DNA of 64,000 nucleotides from Spirochaetales bacterium (GTDB lineage Bacteria; Spirochaetota; Spirochaetia; Treponematales; UBA12059). Below, one piece after another: positions 33,801 through 41,269 of this stretch. Position 1 is the first letter of the stretch. The number at the start of each line of letters is the position of its first letter. The stretch is taken from positions 45,972-109,971 of the forward strand of contig JAFGJV010000027.1 of NCBI GenBank assembly GCA_016928955.1. The letters run 5' to 3'. The notes beneath the pieces are model-generated. The model made no database searches and was not told where the DNA came from. It saw only the letters and a program-made list of their open reading frames with translations. The position numbers were made by a program, and so were the translations under genes.

Positions 33801-34995
33801 TGGAGCGCACGAGCTCGCCCTTGTCGTCGTAGATTTTCAGGGCAAAACCCTGCACAAAGCGCTGGTCTTCTATCTTGACGGGCAGCACCAGACCGTCCTT
33901 GGCTCCGTCAGCGTTGGGGCTGATGTACGCCGTTTCCGGGTAGCCCGGGTTCACTTTGGGCGGCGAGCGGTCTATCACGCCCAGCGGCATGTTGATGCCC
34001 GCGGCAAAGCCCCAGATGTCGTTGTACAGCTGGTGGGCCGCCAAGGACGGCCGGATTTCGGAGCGGTCCCAGGGCTGGGCTTCCCCGCCCTCGGGTGTGG
34101 TGCGGTCCACCGAGAAGCTGGCGCCAAGGCCAAAGCTGGGCAAGAGGCCCTGGTCGGCGCCCGCGATTGCTTCGCGCAGGTTGAAATCCCAGCCAAAGCG
34201 GAGGAAGACCGTATCTTTCCAGTCTATCTGCATGCCCGTGGAGAACACCAGGTTCTGGAAGGTGGGAAACCAGAAATCCACGTTGGCAGCCAGGGTCAGG
34301 CCCGCCTTGTCCGAGCGCAGGAGGTCCGCGGACACCCCTATGGCAGGCGTATAGGCTGAATCGTAGCCGTTGGCGCCCACGGTTCCGGACATGCCGGGCA
34401 CGGACGGCGTTTCAAAGGGCATGCCCAGGTTTCGTATGGCAAGGCCCCAGCGCAGGTCCTTGAGAAAGCCCACGTCGCCGGCCAGGCCCTGTATGCCCAG
34501 GTCGGCGGCCAGGCCCCAGCCCAATCCGTCATTGGAGCCCACGGCAAAGTCCACGGCCATGCCCAGGTACAGGTTGGGGTACACGTCCTTGGCCAGGCCC
34601 ACGCGGGCGGTCAGGACCGAGCCTATGGGTATGGAGGAGAAGGGCGACGATATGAAGCCCACGTAGCCCGACCACACCCCGTAGTTCTGGGGCACGGCTA
34701 TGCCCGCGTTGATGGCGCTGCCCCAGCCTTGTTCCGCGCCAAGGCCCAGAAGGGCCGTGTAGCTGGCGTCCAGCGTGGTGCGCTGGAGACCGCCGGAGGC
34801 TGCCGGGTTGAGGAGCTCGGCCATGGGAGCGTCTCCCGACGATACGGACATCCAGCCCGACAGGAACACCGGCGAATAGAGGAAGGCCAACGCGTCCCCG
34901 CCAACAGGCGGATCAAACGCGAACGCCGGGGAAAGGGCGGACAATGCCATGGCAAGGGCCGCTAATCGGGGAAGAATCTTCCATTTTGAGGTCAT
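30892..34995 (-). CDS. Giant OmpA-family protein with porin-like N-terminus and FlgD-like Ig repeats
   Basis: A 1367-residue secreted envelope protein. A signal peptide (residues 1-26, ending SPAFAF) precedes an approximately 300-residue beta-barrel-like domain (ELLNPAASGGLQRTTLDASY). Then come about eight FlgD-like Ig repeats of about 110 residues, each opening with a calcium-loop-like motif such as FSPNADGVKD, IFSPDGDGNKD or FSPNGDGRKD and closing with LxWDGKdxxGxxVPDGxY. The C-terminal OmpA domain (from about residue 1260) has the peptidoglycan-binding features VEGHANSVAKM, LSLNRAKAVMDKLI and RRVEFILL. It would span from outer membrane to cell wall. GGAGG precedes the ATG at 34995. The fourth repeat (FNPLGDVRA) has lost its Asp-rich loop. 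Confidence 0.85.
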   Translation of the reverse strand: MTSKWKILPRLAALAMALSALSPAFAFDPPVGGDALAFLYSPVFLSGWMSVSSGDAPMAELLNPAASGGLQRTTLDASYTALLGLGAEQGWGSAINAGIAVPQNYGVWSGYVGFISSPFSSIPIGSVLTARVGLAKDVYPNLYLGMAVDFAVGSNDGLGWGLAADLGIQGLAGDVGFLKDLRWGLAIRNLGMPFETPSVPGMSGTVGANGYDSAYTPAIGVSADLLRSDKAGLTLAANVDFWFPTFQNLVFSTGMQIDWKDTVFLRFGWDFNLREAIAGADQGLLPSFGLGASFSVDRTTPEGGEAQPWDRSEIRPSLAAHQLYNDIWGFAAGINMPLGVIDRSPPKVNPGYPETAYISPNADGAKDGLVLPVKIEDQRFVQGFALKIYDDKGELVRSIANKESRPESESFSGFWKRLVYVKKGVPVPEELVWNGLADSGQTVPDGTYTFVIEAEDDNGNQAVTERYTVVVDNTPPTVAATPSAGADTPIFSPDGDGNKDSLGINHVSSSEDLWTAEVVDATGTVIRTWEIKSADVGALAWDGKNEAGQIVPDGVYGYRVAAVDRAGNAGSAKVDNIIVNTQQPPVSVTIDLGAFSPNADGVKDALTLSPSVPVRTGLASWSLAVVDAAGKERWTVTGTGENSLETDYRFDGKDASGAALPEGTYRTQLVAKYVNGHTPTVWSPDFVIDLSPPTAKASSDRQAFNPLGDVRALVTISQSGSEEEAWQGQVLNAEGTAVKTWNFIGQPDQKLTWDGSDDAGATVPDGQYIYRLSAVDKAGNKTQVSTPAILVDTEKKAVRLALDRRAFSPNGDGTSDTVAIQPDVQSASRVRDWTLSIAGPDGNPVRVFKGTAAPSARVLWDGKTDAGQKAPDGSYLAVLEVRYTTDEVETARSVELTLDTVAPSITVSADDTLFSPNGDGRKDSLTIGQSSAAGDSWTGTVYNAAGKAVRVWSWRDQATALEWDGKDANGNVVPDGTYRYVVHSEDAAGNRAEKTVSGIGVDNRQVQVFVTAAAEGFSPNGDGVADTLSVSSIVNQKDGVASWRLAFVDASGAARKTLSGTAIASLPAKLTWDGKGDDGAVVQGQYTAVLTVDYRKGDRAEAKTAAFTLDSEGPRLSLSVGPRYFSPDNDGVDDELKVSLGVADLSALDTWRFDIYEVAVQEGSGDRKERLFFSWNGRGRPAERLTWDGRSQRGELVEAATDYVYRFSIQDAWGNKSVAEGVISVDVLVIRDGDRLKIKVPSIVFRPDFFDFKNLPADVVARNEEVLKRIAAILNRFKDYKIRVEGHANSVAKMTGAGQAAIDREEREVLDLSLNRAKAVMDKLIEYGVDARRLSVRGLGSSEPVVSFTDAENRWKNRRVEFILLKE

Positions 34996-35110
34996 GAACA
35001 CGCCTCCGGTACAAGGGGTCATTGTATTACTGCTAGAAGTATACCGCGAATTCTTCAAAAAGGTTAGCCAGCGGCCAAAATAGTCGCCCGCTTTTTCCAG
35101 GAAGCGCGGT

Positions 35111-36142
35111 CTACTGGTACATAATGAGGAGGGGCAGAGGGTCCAGGGCCAGCACGTCCTCGGGTTTCATCAAGGGCACGTCCGAGCCCGCCCCGGGCAC
35201 CTTGGACTGGAAGAACAGCTTGAAACCCTTGACCGGCATGTTGGTGGCAAGGGCGTTGAAGGCGTACGACTGGCGCTTGAGCGCCGGAGAGCCAAAACCG
35301 TCCGCGTTGTGGACAAGCACCACCCGGTCAAAATCCGCCCGCACGCTCTCCCGCCCGCTGATCATCTTGGCCGTGAACTGGTGCACCACCAGCAGCCTGA
35401 TGCCGGGAAGGCCGTTGTCGCGCAGGTAATCGTCTATCATTTTCTGGGCCGTGTTGATCTCGTCGCCGGATATGGTTCCTATCTCCTTCATGGGCCTGGG
35501 CGTGCGCCACTCCGGATCCAAGGCCAGGTGCACGTTGGGATAGCGGAGGAAGGGCAAAAGGGCGCGGACCGCCTCCTCCACGCTGTATTTTCCTATTTGG
35601 TGGTCCAGGATGACGGCCCAGCCTCGCTCAGCCGCGAATTTGACGTACTCCTCGACCACCGAACTTTTCAACAGCCCTATCTCGCCCTCGGGCCACACCG
35701 TGCCGTATACGATATGGAAGGCCGGTACCACGCCAAGCGGGCCGTTGTTCTGGTCGTACAGCCTGGCATAGCCCTCCAGGAGAGGAGCCAGGCTTTCCTT
35801 GCTGTACTCGCCCAGTATGCCCATGGACACGGAACCTGGCTTGCCGTAAAACGCTATCACCTGCTTGCCCGCTATGATGGGCAGGCGCGCGAATTTCCGC
35901 TCGCTCTCATCGGCCGTTTCGCCGTCTCCGGTTGAGCTTTCACCGTGGACGGGCAGGCCGGGACCGTACGCGGGCCTGTCAAGCTGGGCTTCCGGCGCGT
36001 CCGACGCGTGGAAGTACAGCCACGGGAACAGGCGGTACGGCTGGAGGTTCCCCCCGCTGGCCGTTGCCGGGGCAAGGGTTAGGAGCGCGACGATGGCGAC
36101 CATGGACAGTCGGGCGGCCTTGGACGAGTGACAAGCGATCAT
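35111..36142 (-). CDS. Secreted protein of unknown function, possible TIM-barrel enzyme
   Basis: A 343-residue protein with an N-terminal signal peptide (residues 1-29, LSMVAIVALLTLAPATASGG). The body has IIAGKQVIAFYGKPG, GWAVILDHQIGKYSVEEAVR, YPNVHLALDPEWRTPRPMKE, GISGDEIN-like and LPGIRLLVVHQFTAKMI stretches, arranged as alternating strands and helices. I recall proteins with the same ALDPEWR...HQF pattern from actinobacteria, also without assigned function. The Asp/Glu pairs would suit a glycoside-hydrolase-like fold, but no catalytic signature is recognised. The start at 36142 follows GAGGTCGTCGC. It is divergent from the gene at 36232, with 89 bp between. Confidence 0.55.
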   Translation of the reverse strand: MIACHSSKAARLSMVAIVALLTLAPATASGGNLQPYRLFPWLYFHASDAPEAQLDRPAYGPGLPVHGESSTGDGETADESERKFARLPIIAGKQVIAFYGKPGSVSMGILGEYSKESLAPLLEGYARLYDQNNGPLGVVPAFHIVYGTVWPEGEIGLLKSSVVEEYVKFAAERGWAVILDHQIGKYSVEEAVRALLPFLRYPNVHLALDPEWRTPRPMKEIGTISGDEINTAQKMIDDYLRDNGLPGIRLLVVHQFTAKMISGRESVRADFDRVVLVHNADGFGSPALKRQSYAFNALATNMPVKGFKLFFQSKVPGAGSDVPLMKPEDVLALDPLPLLIMYQ

Positions 36143-36231
36143 GCGACGACCTCGGGCTGGGCGATATCCCTTCCTGTATCGGCGCAAGTTCCGGCCTCCT
36201 TGAACCCGCCCGATACGCCGATACTAAACCT

Positions 36232-37644
36232 ATGGAGAACACAGCGCCTCGGCTCCCTGCCTCCCGCGGCCTTCTGCTCGCCCTTGCCCTGCTGGCCCTG
36301 ACCAGCCTGGCCGCCGCCCAGGGCGTGTACCAGACGGGCGCCCTGCCGGGCGACCTGCCGCTCAGCCGCCTGCCCGAAAACAAGGACCTGCGGGAAGCCG
36401 TCATGGACAGCCTTCTTATGGCGCCCACAAACGCGGCACTGGCCTTCAGGAGCCGGGACGCCGTCAATGCCTGGGGAGCGTGGAACATATCCGTGCGCCG
36501 CGAGCGGGACGCCTTGTACGCCGTCTTTGCGCCCCTCCGGGGAACCGTGCGGCACGACTACGCCCAGGGTTCCTGGATACTGAAACGCTCCCTGGCCGAC
36601 GGGTCACCCCTGCAGGTAAAAATCTTCCTCCGGAGCGACCGCAACACCTTTATCAGGGTATATCCCTTTGGCGACCGCTGCCTCATGGACGTGGTTGCCT
36701 ACGGAGGCGTCCTGTACCACAAAGTGATCTTGCCCCTGCCCTTTGACGCGCTCTTAAATTCGCCTTTTTCCAGGATCATGGACCTCAGCTCCGCCGTGGT
36801 GGACTGGGACCTGTTCTCCCCGGACCCCGCCCTGTACTCGGGACTCAGGGACCTGATAGCGGGTATCAGGCTGAGGCTGCCGGGGCTCCGGTTCGCCGAC
36901 GACGGCGCCACGGACGCCGATGGCGCGCCGGTACGCATAGCCGACCTGTCACCGCAGCCTGAGCCTGCCGGCCTCAACTGCTCGGGCTTTGCCAAGTGGA
37001 TCGTGGACGGCCTGGCCAAACCCGTCAGCGGCCGGTGGCTGGCCGTGGCCCCGCTCAAGGAACGCATGCTGGATTACCGGGGCTCGTCGTTCACGGAAAA
37101 ATACGAGGAGAGCATGGATCCGTTCTTTGGCCTGGACTGGGCGCGCGCCCTGGCCCTGCGCCTGTGGGGCATCATGTACCCGTCGCGCACGGAACCGAGC
37201 CCGTTGGCCTACGACGTCAACGAGTCGCCGTTCTCGCTCATCGTGCGGGCGGCTGACGCGCTGAACGGGGATTCCCTGTACGAGCCCTTCAGCGCGAATT
37301 TTGACGACGCAGGCATAGAAACCCGTGGCCTGTCCGGCATGCTGTACCTTCTGGCCGTGCGCGAGCCCGGCCGCTGGTACCTGGCCGAGTTCAGCGCCCG
37401 CTCCAGGGTGGAACCCCGGCTCAGGCGCTACTTCCATCTGGCCGCCCTGTTTCCGTACGTGGACTCAGACGGCGTCTTCCGCGTGGCCGTGTTCGAGAGC
37501 GCCGCTGAAACGTCGCTGCAGCGTATCCTGGCCGACCCGGACTACGAATTCGTCAAGCTGGTACGCATGCCGTCGTCGCCCCGCTTTGACCCGCCGGTCC
37601 TCCCGTCCCCCGCTACCGACGCTGGACAGGCGGGCACGCCGTGA
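36232..37644 (+). CDS. Secreted protein with NlpC/P60-like Cys motif, function unknown
   Basis: A 470-residue protein with a signal peptide at residues 1-29 (LLLALALLALTSLAAAQG). The only recognisable feature is PAGLNCSGFAKWIVDGLAKP near residue 249, which has the NCSGF pattern of NlpC/P60 cysteine peptidases around the nucleophile Cys; a partner His could not be placed. The rest is mixed beta-alpha with no repeats. The ATG at 36232 lacks a Shine-Dalgarno sequence; GATACT ends 6 nt upstream, hinting at another leaderless start. Its stop overlaps the next gene (GTGA). Homologues appear to be a treponemal family, by general impression only. Confidence 0.5.
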   Translation: MENTAPRLPASRGLLLALALLALTSLAAAQGVYQTGALPGDLPLSRLPENKDLREAVMDSLLMAPTNAALAFRSRDAVNAWGAWNISVRRERDALYAVFAPLRGTVRHDYAQGSWILKRSLADGSPLQVKIFLRSDRNTFIRVYPFGDRCLMDVVAYGGVLYHKVILPLPFDALLNSPFSRIMDLSSAVVDWDLFSPDPALYSGLRDLIAGIRLRLPGLRFADDGATDADGAPVRIADLSPQPEPAGLNCSGFAKWIVDGLAKPVSGRWLAVAPLKERMLDYRGSSFTEKYEESMDPFFGLDWARALALRLWGIMYPSRTEPSPLAYDVNESPFSLIVRAADALNGDSLYEPFSANFDDAGIETRGLSGMLYLLAVREPGRWYLAEFSARSRVEPRLRRYFHLAALFPYVDSDGVFRVAVFESAAETSLQRILADPDYEFVKLVRMPSSPRFDPPVLPSPATDAGQAGTP

Positions 37645-38417
37645 GGGTCCGCTTCCTGGGCACGGGTACCAGCCACGGCGTTCCCGTGCTTGGCTGTACC
37701 TGCGCCGTGTGCACATCCAGGGACAGTCGGGACTCCCGTTTCAGGTCCAGCGTGCTGGTACGCGGCCGCGGGGGCGAGCGCGTGCTCATAGACGCCGGCC
37801 CGGAATTCCGGCTCCAGGCCCTTGCGGCCGGACTGGACAGGCTGGACGCCGTCCTGATCACCCATGCCCACGCCGACCACGTGCACGGCCTGGACGACGT
37901 GCGGCCGCTGTGCAAACACGCGCCCCTTCCGGTGTACGCGTCCGGACCCGACCGCGACGAGCTGGCAGAGCGCTTTTCCTACGCTTTCAGGTCCGGCCAG
38001 GAGGGAGGCGGAAAACCGCGCCTGGACCTCCGCGTCATCCCCGACGAGGGCATACGGATTGGCAAGCTGGATATCCTGCCCGTGCCCCTGCTCCACGGCG
38101 AGCGCCTTACCTTTGGCTACCGGGTAGGCTGTATGTCCTACCTGACGGATTGCTCGGCCATACCGCCGGCGTCCATGCCCTTGCTGGCAGGTACCCACAC
38201 CCTGGTGCTGGACGCCCTGCGCAGGCGCCCCCATCCCACGCACTTTTCCCTGGACCAGGCCTTTGAGGCCGCCCGCGCCATACAGCCAACACGCCTGTAC
38301 CTTACCCACATCTGCCATGACCTGGCCCATGAGGAAATCCAAGAAGCGTGCGACCAGGCCTGCCTGCCCTTTCCGGCCGCTCCCGCCTACGACGGGCTGG
38401 AATTCGAATGCCCGTAA
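37641..38417 (+). CDS. PhnP-like metallo-beta-lactamase fold hydrolase
   Basis: A 258-residue cytoplasmic hydrolase of the MBL superfamily. FLGTGTSHGVPVLGCTCAVC at the start is the PhnP-type N-terminus with its zinc-binding Cys pair, THAHADHVHGLDDVRPL near residues 73-89 is the metal-binding HxHxDH motif, and SYLTDCSAIP plus LTHICHDLAHEE supply further ligands. PhnP-like proteins cleave cyclic or linear phosphodiesters; the exact substrate is unknown. The GTG start overlaps the upstream stop by 4 nt. The next gene follows after 118 bp. Confidence 0.85.
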   Translation: MRVRFLGTGTSHGVPVLGCTCAVCTSRDSRDSRFRSSVLVRGRGGERVLIDAGPEFRLQALAAGLDRLDAVLITHAHADHVHGLDDVRPLCKHAPLPVYASGPDRDELAERFSYAFRSGQEGGGKPRLDLRVIPDEGIRIGKLDILPVPLLHGERLTFGYRVGCMSYLTDCSAIPPASMPLLAGTHTLVLDALRRRPHPTHFSLDQAFEAARAIQPTRLYLTHICHDLAHEEIQEACDQACLPFPAAPAYDGLEFECP

Positions 38418-38440
38418 GGCGCCAGGCAAGCCGTTAAGGA

Positions 38441-38530
38441 CCTCGGGGTTTTCAGCGTCACGCCACGCTTGCGCCGCGGCCCGTCCTGTCGTATCGTTTT
38501 ACCAGCGTCGCGCACAAAACCCCGGGGAGG
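38441..38530 (+). promoter_or_regulatory. Leader hairpin enclosing the ribosome binding site of the 38536 gene
   Basis: CGGGGTTTT (38444-38452) pairs perfectly with AAAACCCCG (38516-38524), and CCT at 38441-38443 can pair with the AGG of the ribosome site at 38528-38530. The stem would sequester the Shine-Dalgarno sequence just upstream of the ATG at 38536, with 63 nt between the arms. This could be a regulated leader or chance complementarity. Confidence 0.35.
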
Positions 38531-38535
38531 ATCTG

Positions 38536-38898
38536 ATGAACGATCAGGACATAACGGCCGTGGTCAAGAAACTGGTGGATGCGGGCATACAGCTCAACGC
38601 CGTCTATGAGCCCATAGGCTGTAGCTTCTGCATGAGGCCGGCCGACGTGGCGCCCTATCTCAGGGACAGGGACGCGTTCTTTGCCGCGGAATGCGGACTG
38701 GACAAGGCCGACTACGTGGAATGGAAGCGCTTCATGGAAGGGGGCAGGCTGTGCGGAGCCATTGGTCCCCACGGCCAGTGCAAGCGGCCCGTAAAGGAAA
38801 GCGCGGGCCTATCCCCCCAGGAGTTCACCCGCCGCAAGGCCGAGGGCACCCTGCTCTGCTCCGTCCATCTTAAGGCCCACGAGCCAACCCGCCGGTAA
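38536..38898 (+). CDS. Small cysteine-rich protein of unknown function
   Basis: A 120-residue protein not recognised. It has five cysteines in metal-friendly spacing: IGCSFCMRP near residue 30, AECGLDK, RLCGAIGPHGQCKR near residue 77 and LLCSVHLKAHE at the end. Together with the His residues these could hold zinc. The protein is acidic-basic mixed and soluble. A strong GGGGAGG site precedes the ATG. It may be co-transcribed with the PhnP-like gene, and a long hairpin covers its ribosome site. A bidirectional terminator follows. Confidence 0.6.
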   Translation: MNDQDITAVVKKLVDAGIQLNAVYEPIGCSFCMRPADVAPYLRDRDAFFAAECGLDKADYVEWKRFMEGGRLCGAIGPHGQCKRPVKESAGLSPQEFTRRKAEGTLLCSVHLKAHEPTRR

Positions 38899-38916
38899 AA
38901 ACCCTTCCCTAATGAA

Positions 38917-38943
38917 GAAAGGCGGCCCGCCGGGCCGCCTTGT
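38917..38943. terminator. Bidirectional terminator between convergent genes
   Basis: AGGCGGCCC (38920-38928) and GGGCCGCCT (38932-38940) form a perfect stem with a 3-base loop, flanked by AAA on one side and TTGTT on the other. It serves the 38536 gene on the plus strand and the 38965 gene on the minus strand. Confidence 0.8.
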
Positions 38944-38964
38944 TGCGTATCCGTTAAGCGCGGA

Positions 38965-40152
38965 TCAGCTTCCGCTGTCAATGCGTGCCAGGAGCTCGTC
39001 CACCTTGGCCGTGTAGCGCTCGGGGTCGCCGGTCTTGGCCTTTTCCAGGAAGGCCTTGGCCTCGGCATAGCGGTTGGAGGCAAAGGCATTGATCCCCAGG
39101 GCGTAGTTGGTGATGGCCTGGTCGGCTCCAAGCCCGAGGGCGGCCACGTAGTAGTTCTCAGCCTTGGCATAGTCGTTGTTGGCGTAGGCTATGAGGCCCA
39201 GGTAGTAGTGCGGGATGTAATTGGAGGAATTCTTGACCAAAGCCTGCTCAAAAAGCTCGCCGGCCGTGTCCATGTCCTTGTCGCCATAGGCCTTGACGCC
39301 TTCAGTCACCAGCTCGGCAAAGGTCTTCTGCGAGTCCAGGAAGGCGACAAAGTCTGTTTCGGCCTGGGTGGCCGAATGCCAGCGCAGGAAGAAGTCGCGC
39401 ACGGCCGTCTGGTTGCCGTCCAGCGTGGCGTCCGGATCCAGTATGGACAGGGAATCCCACAGGAAGCGGTTGTAGCGCTTGTCCGGGCTGTTCATGAAGA
39501 AGCTCACCACGGCCCAGGACTGGGGATAGAACACGTCCAAGCCCGTCCGCGCCTCCTCCTCGGTCATCACCATCAGCTTGTCCAGGGTGTACAGGGTTCC
39601 CTGGCTCTTGAGCAGCTTGATGGTTTCCAGCCAGGTTGAGTTCTCTGCATAGGCCACGGCACCGGACGCGTCGGCCCCGCTCTTCTCAAAGAAGACGGCA
39701 AAGCCCTCCCTGAGCCACAGGGGCGGCTCGTGGACAAAGGCCTTGATATACTGCACAAAGGCCTGGTGCGCCAGCGACGAGGCGAAATCGGTGGCGTCTT
39801 CCTTGGCAAAGATCACCAGCTCCGAGCGCTCGGCCGTGGGATAGTGCAGGTAGACAAAGTCGTCCTTGGTCTCGCCTATGATTTTGGACAGGTAAGCGTC
39901 AAAATCCGCCTTCTGCGTGAAGCTACGCACGGTAAGCGGCGCTTTGAGGGTCGTTTCGTCAAAGCGGAAATACTCGTTGTATACGTCGAAGAGCCCTTCC
40001 AGCGTTGCCGCAAGGGCGGCGGCGCTTTCCTGCCCGGCGTCCGACCACACGGTGTACAGTTCCGTGCTGGCGCTTTGGAACGAGGCCGTCTGGCCCCAGG
40101 CTAACGCCGCGGCCGCCAACACGATCGCGACAACGGCTATGGCTTTCTTCAT
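38965..40152 (-). CDS. Secreted gluzincin-like protein with degenerate active site and TPR tail
   Basis: A 395-residue secreted protein: signal peptide residues 1-21 (VAIVLAAAALAWGQ). Residues about 30-270 resemble the DUF1570/peptidase-MA-like family, where HExxH is followed by WLxEGxA. Here the first motif reads HQAFVQ (residues 129-134), so both the Glu and the second His are missing, while PLWLREGFAVFFE is kept. The C-terminal third has three TPR-like repeats (GLIAYANNDYAKAENYYVAA). It is more likely a binding or scaffold protein than an active protease. GGAGGG precedes the ATG at 40152. Confidence 0.68.
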   Translation of the reverse strand: MKKAIAVVAIVLAAAALAWGQTASFQSASTELYTVWSDAGQESAAALAATLEGLFDVYNEYFRFDETTLKAPLTVRSFTQKADFDAYLSKIIGETKDDFVYLHYPTAERSELVIFAKEDATDFASSLAHQAFVQYIKAFVHEPPLWLREGFAVFFEKSGADASGAVAYAENSTWLETIKLLKSQGTLYTLDKLMVMTEEEARTGLDVFYPQSWAVVSFFMNSPDKRYNRFLWDSLSILDPDATLDGNQTAVRDFFLRWHSATQAETDFVAFLDSQKTFAELVTEGVKAYGDKDMDTAGELFEQALVKNSSNYIPHYYLGLIAYANNDYAKAENYYVAALGLGADQAITNYALGINAFASNRYAEAKAFLEKAKTGDPERYTAKVDELLARIDSGS

Positions 40153-40220
40153 GCTACCCTCCGTGGACCTATCCAGAGTAATCCGGGTCCGGCGCCATGT
40201 CAAACAGGCGCCGGCCGCCT

Positions 40221-41087
40221 TCAGTTAGAGAACCGGTCTATGACCAGGTTCACCTCTTCTATCAAAATGCCCGTAAACCGCTCTATGTTGTCTATGATGT
40301 ACTGCTGCAGGTTGTGGATGTTGCCCGACAGCTGCTTGCCGAAGGGCACCTCTATGGTGACCGTCAGCCTGTATCCCTGCGAATCCGAACGCACGGAAAT
40401 TTTCTGTATGCGTATGGAGTCGTCGAACTCGTCCACGCAATGTATGACCATCTGCGACAGCGCCGATTCCGATATGGCAACGCGGCCGCGCTTGGCGAAC
40501 TCCGGCCGCACCACGGACTTCTCGTACAGCTTGGGCGCGCTGATGGCCGCCGGCCCGAAATTCTTCTGGAGAAAGACGCGCACGCTGTCGTAGAAAATCC
40601 TTGGATAGCTCCGCTTGATCTCTATGGCCGGAACCGGGATCACGTGCTTGCCCTCCACCTTGCGGGACTGTATGGCCTTGTCGATTTCCTCCCGGCTGGC
40701 TATGTCCTCGATCTTGATCACCTTGTGCGGATGCGGTATCTGGAGCCGCTCCGCTATCTTGTTGACCATTTTCTCGGACGTGCCGATCAGGAGTATCCTC
40801 TTCCAGCGCAGCTTCTGCAGGGCCTTGGCTATCTCGTCGCGGTGCGACTTCTCGTGGAAGAGCGCCGTCTTGACGGCCGCCATGTACAGCTTCTCGCGCT
40901 TGGCCGACTTCCCCCCTATGATGGCGTCCCCCTTGATCAGGAGTCCGTCGTCTATGATGAGGTCGATGCCGAATTTCTGCGCCACCAGCTTGGCGCGGAA
41001 GCTCTTGCCGGTGCCGCTTTCGCCCACCAGCGCGAACACCCGGACGCCCCGAGCCAGCCAGAACACGTCGTTGATCAGCTTGAGCAT
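40221..41087 (-). CDS. P-loop ATPase fused to an Asp23/Gls24-like domain, flagellar regulon member
   Basis: A 288-residue protein. Residues 13-35 (VRVFALVGESGTGKSFRAKL) hold Walker A, LIIDDGLLIKGDAIIGGKSA and ILLIGTSEKMVNKIAERLQI complete the nucleotide fold, and residues about 195-285 (SALSQMVIHCVDEFDDSIRI, LTVTIEVPFGKQLSGNIHN) look like the Asp23/DUF322 domain. The start at 41087 (MLKLINDVFWLARG) is preferred: the predicted sigma-28 promoter on this strand begins transcription near 41176, which excludes the longer in-frame starts at 41210 and 41180. The ribosome site is weak (GGGAAGG). Its role is unknown; the shared control region ties it to flagellar assembly. Confidence 0.65.
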   Translation of the reverse strand: MLKLINDVFWLARGVRVFALVGESGTGKSFRAKLVAQKFGIDLIIDDGLLIKGDAIIGGKSAKREKLYMAAVKTALFHEKSHRDEIAKALQKLRWKRILLIGTSEKMVNKIAERLQIPHPHKVIKIEDIASREEIDKAIQSRKVEGKHVIPVPAIEIKRSYPRIFYDSVRVFLQKNFGPAAISAPKLYEKSVVRPEFAKRGRVAISESALSQMVIHCVDEFDDSIRIQKISVRSDSQGYRLTVTIEVPFGKQLSGNIHNLQQYIIDNIERFTGILIEEVNLVIDRFSN

Positions 41088-41182
41088 GGCCTTCCCGTCG
41101 CGGCCGCCGCCGGCGGCTCCCTCATCGGATCGGTCGCTCGGCCCGTACCGGGTACCTAAGGCCCGCGTCCCATCCTCCATCA

Positions 41183-41209
41183 TTATCGGCGTAAACTCCG
41201 CGTACTTCA
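41183..41209 (-). promoter_or_regulatory. Sigma-28-like promoter for the ATPase-Asp23 gene
   Basis: On the minus strand TGAA (41206-41209), 15-bp spacer and a perfect GCCGATAA (41183-41190) fit the flagellar sigma-28 consensus, missing one -35 base. It completely overlaps the plus-strand sigma-28 promoter. Confidence 0.6.
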
Positions 41210-41218
41210 TACCGATAA
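41192..41218 (+). promoter_or_regulatory. Sigma-28 promoter of the flgN-flgK-flgL-fliW-csrA operon
   Basis: TAAA (41192-41195), 15-bp spacer, ACCGATAA (41211-41218): a near-perfect sigma-28 (FliA/WhiG type) promoter, as expected for late flagellar genes. Transcription should begin near 41225. Confidence 0.8.
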
Positions 41219-41269
41219 TTGAGGATGAAACGCCGCGCCGGTTTTTTTACGGCGCACGAGGAGCAAGCG

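Noticed and set aside
41087..41210. Longer N-terminus (start at 41210) for the ATPase-Asp23 protein
   Set aside because: The added 41 residues are Gly/Asp-rich and unlike a domain, and the start would lie upstream of the predicted sigma-28 transcription start.
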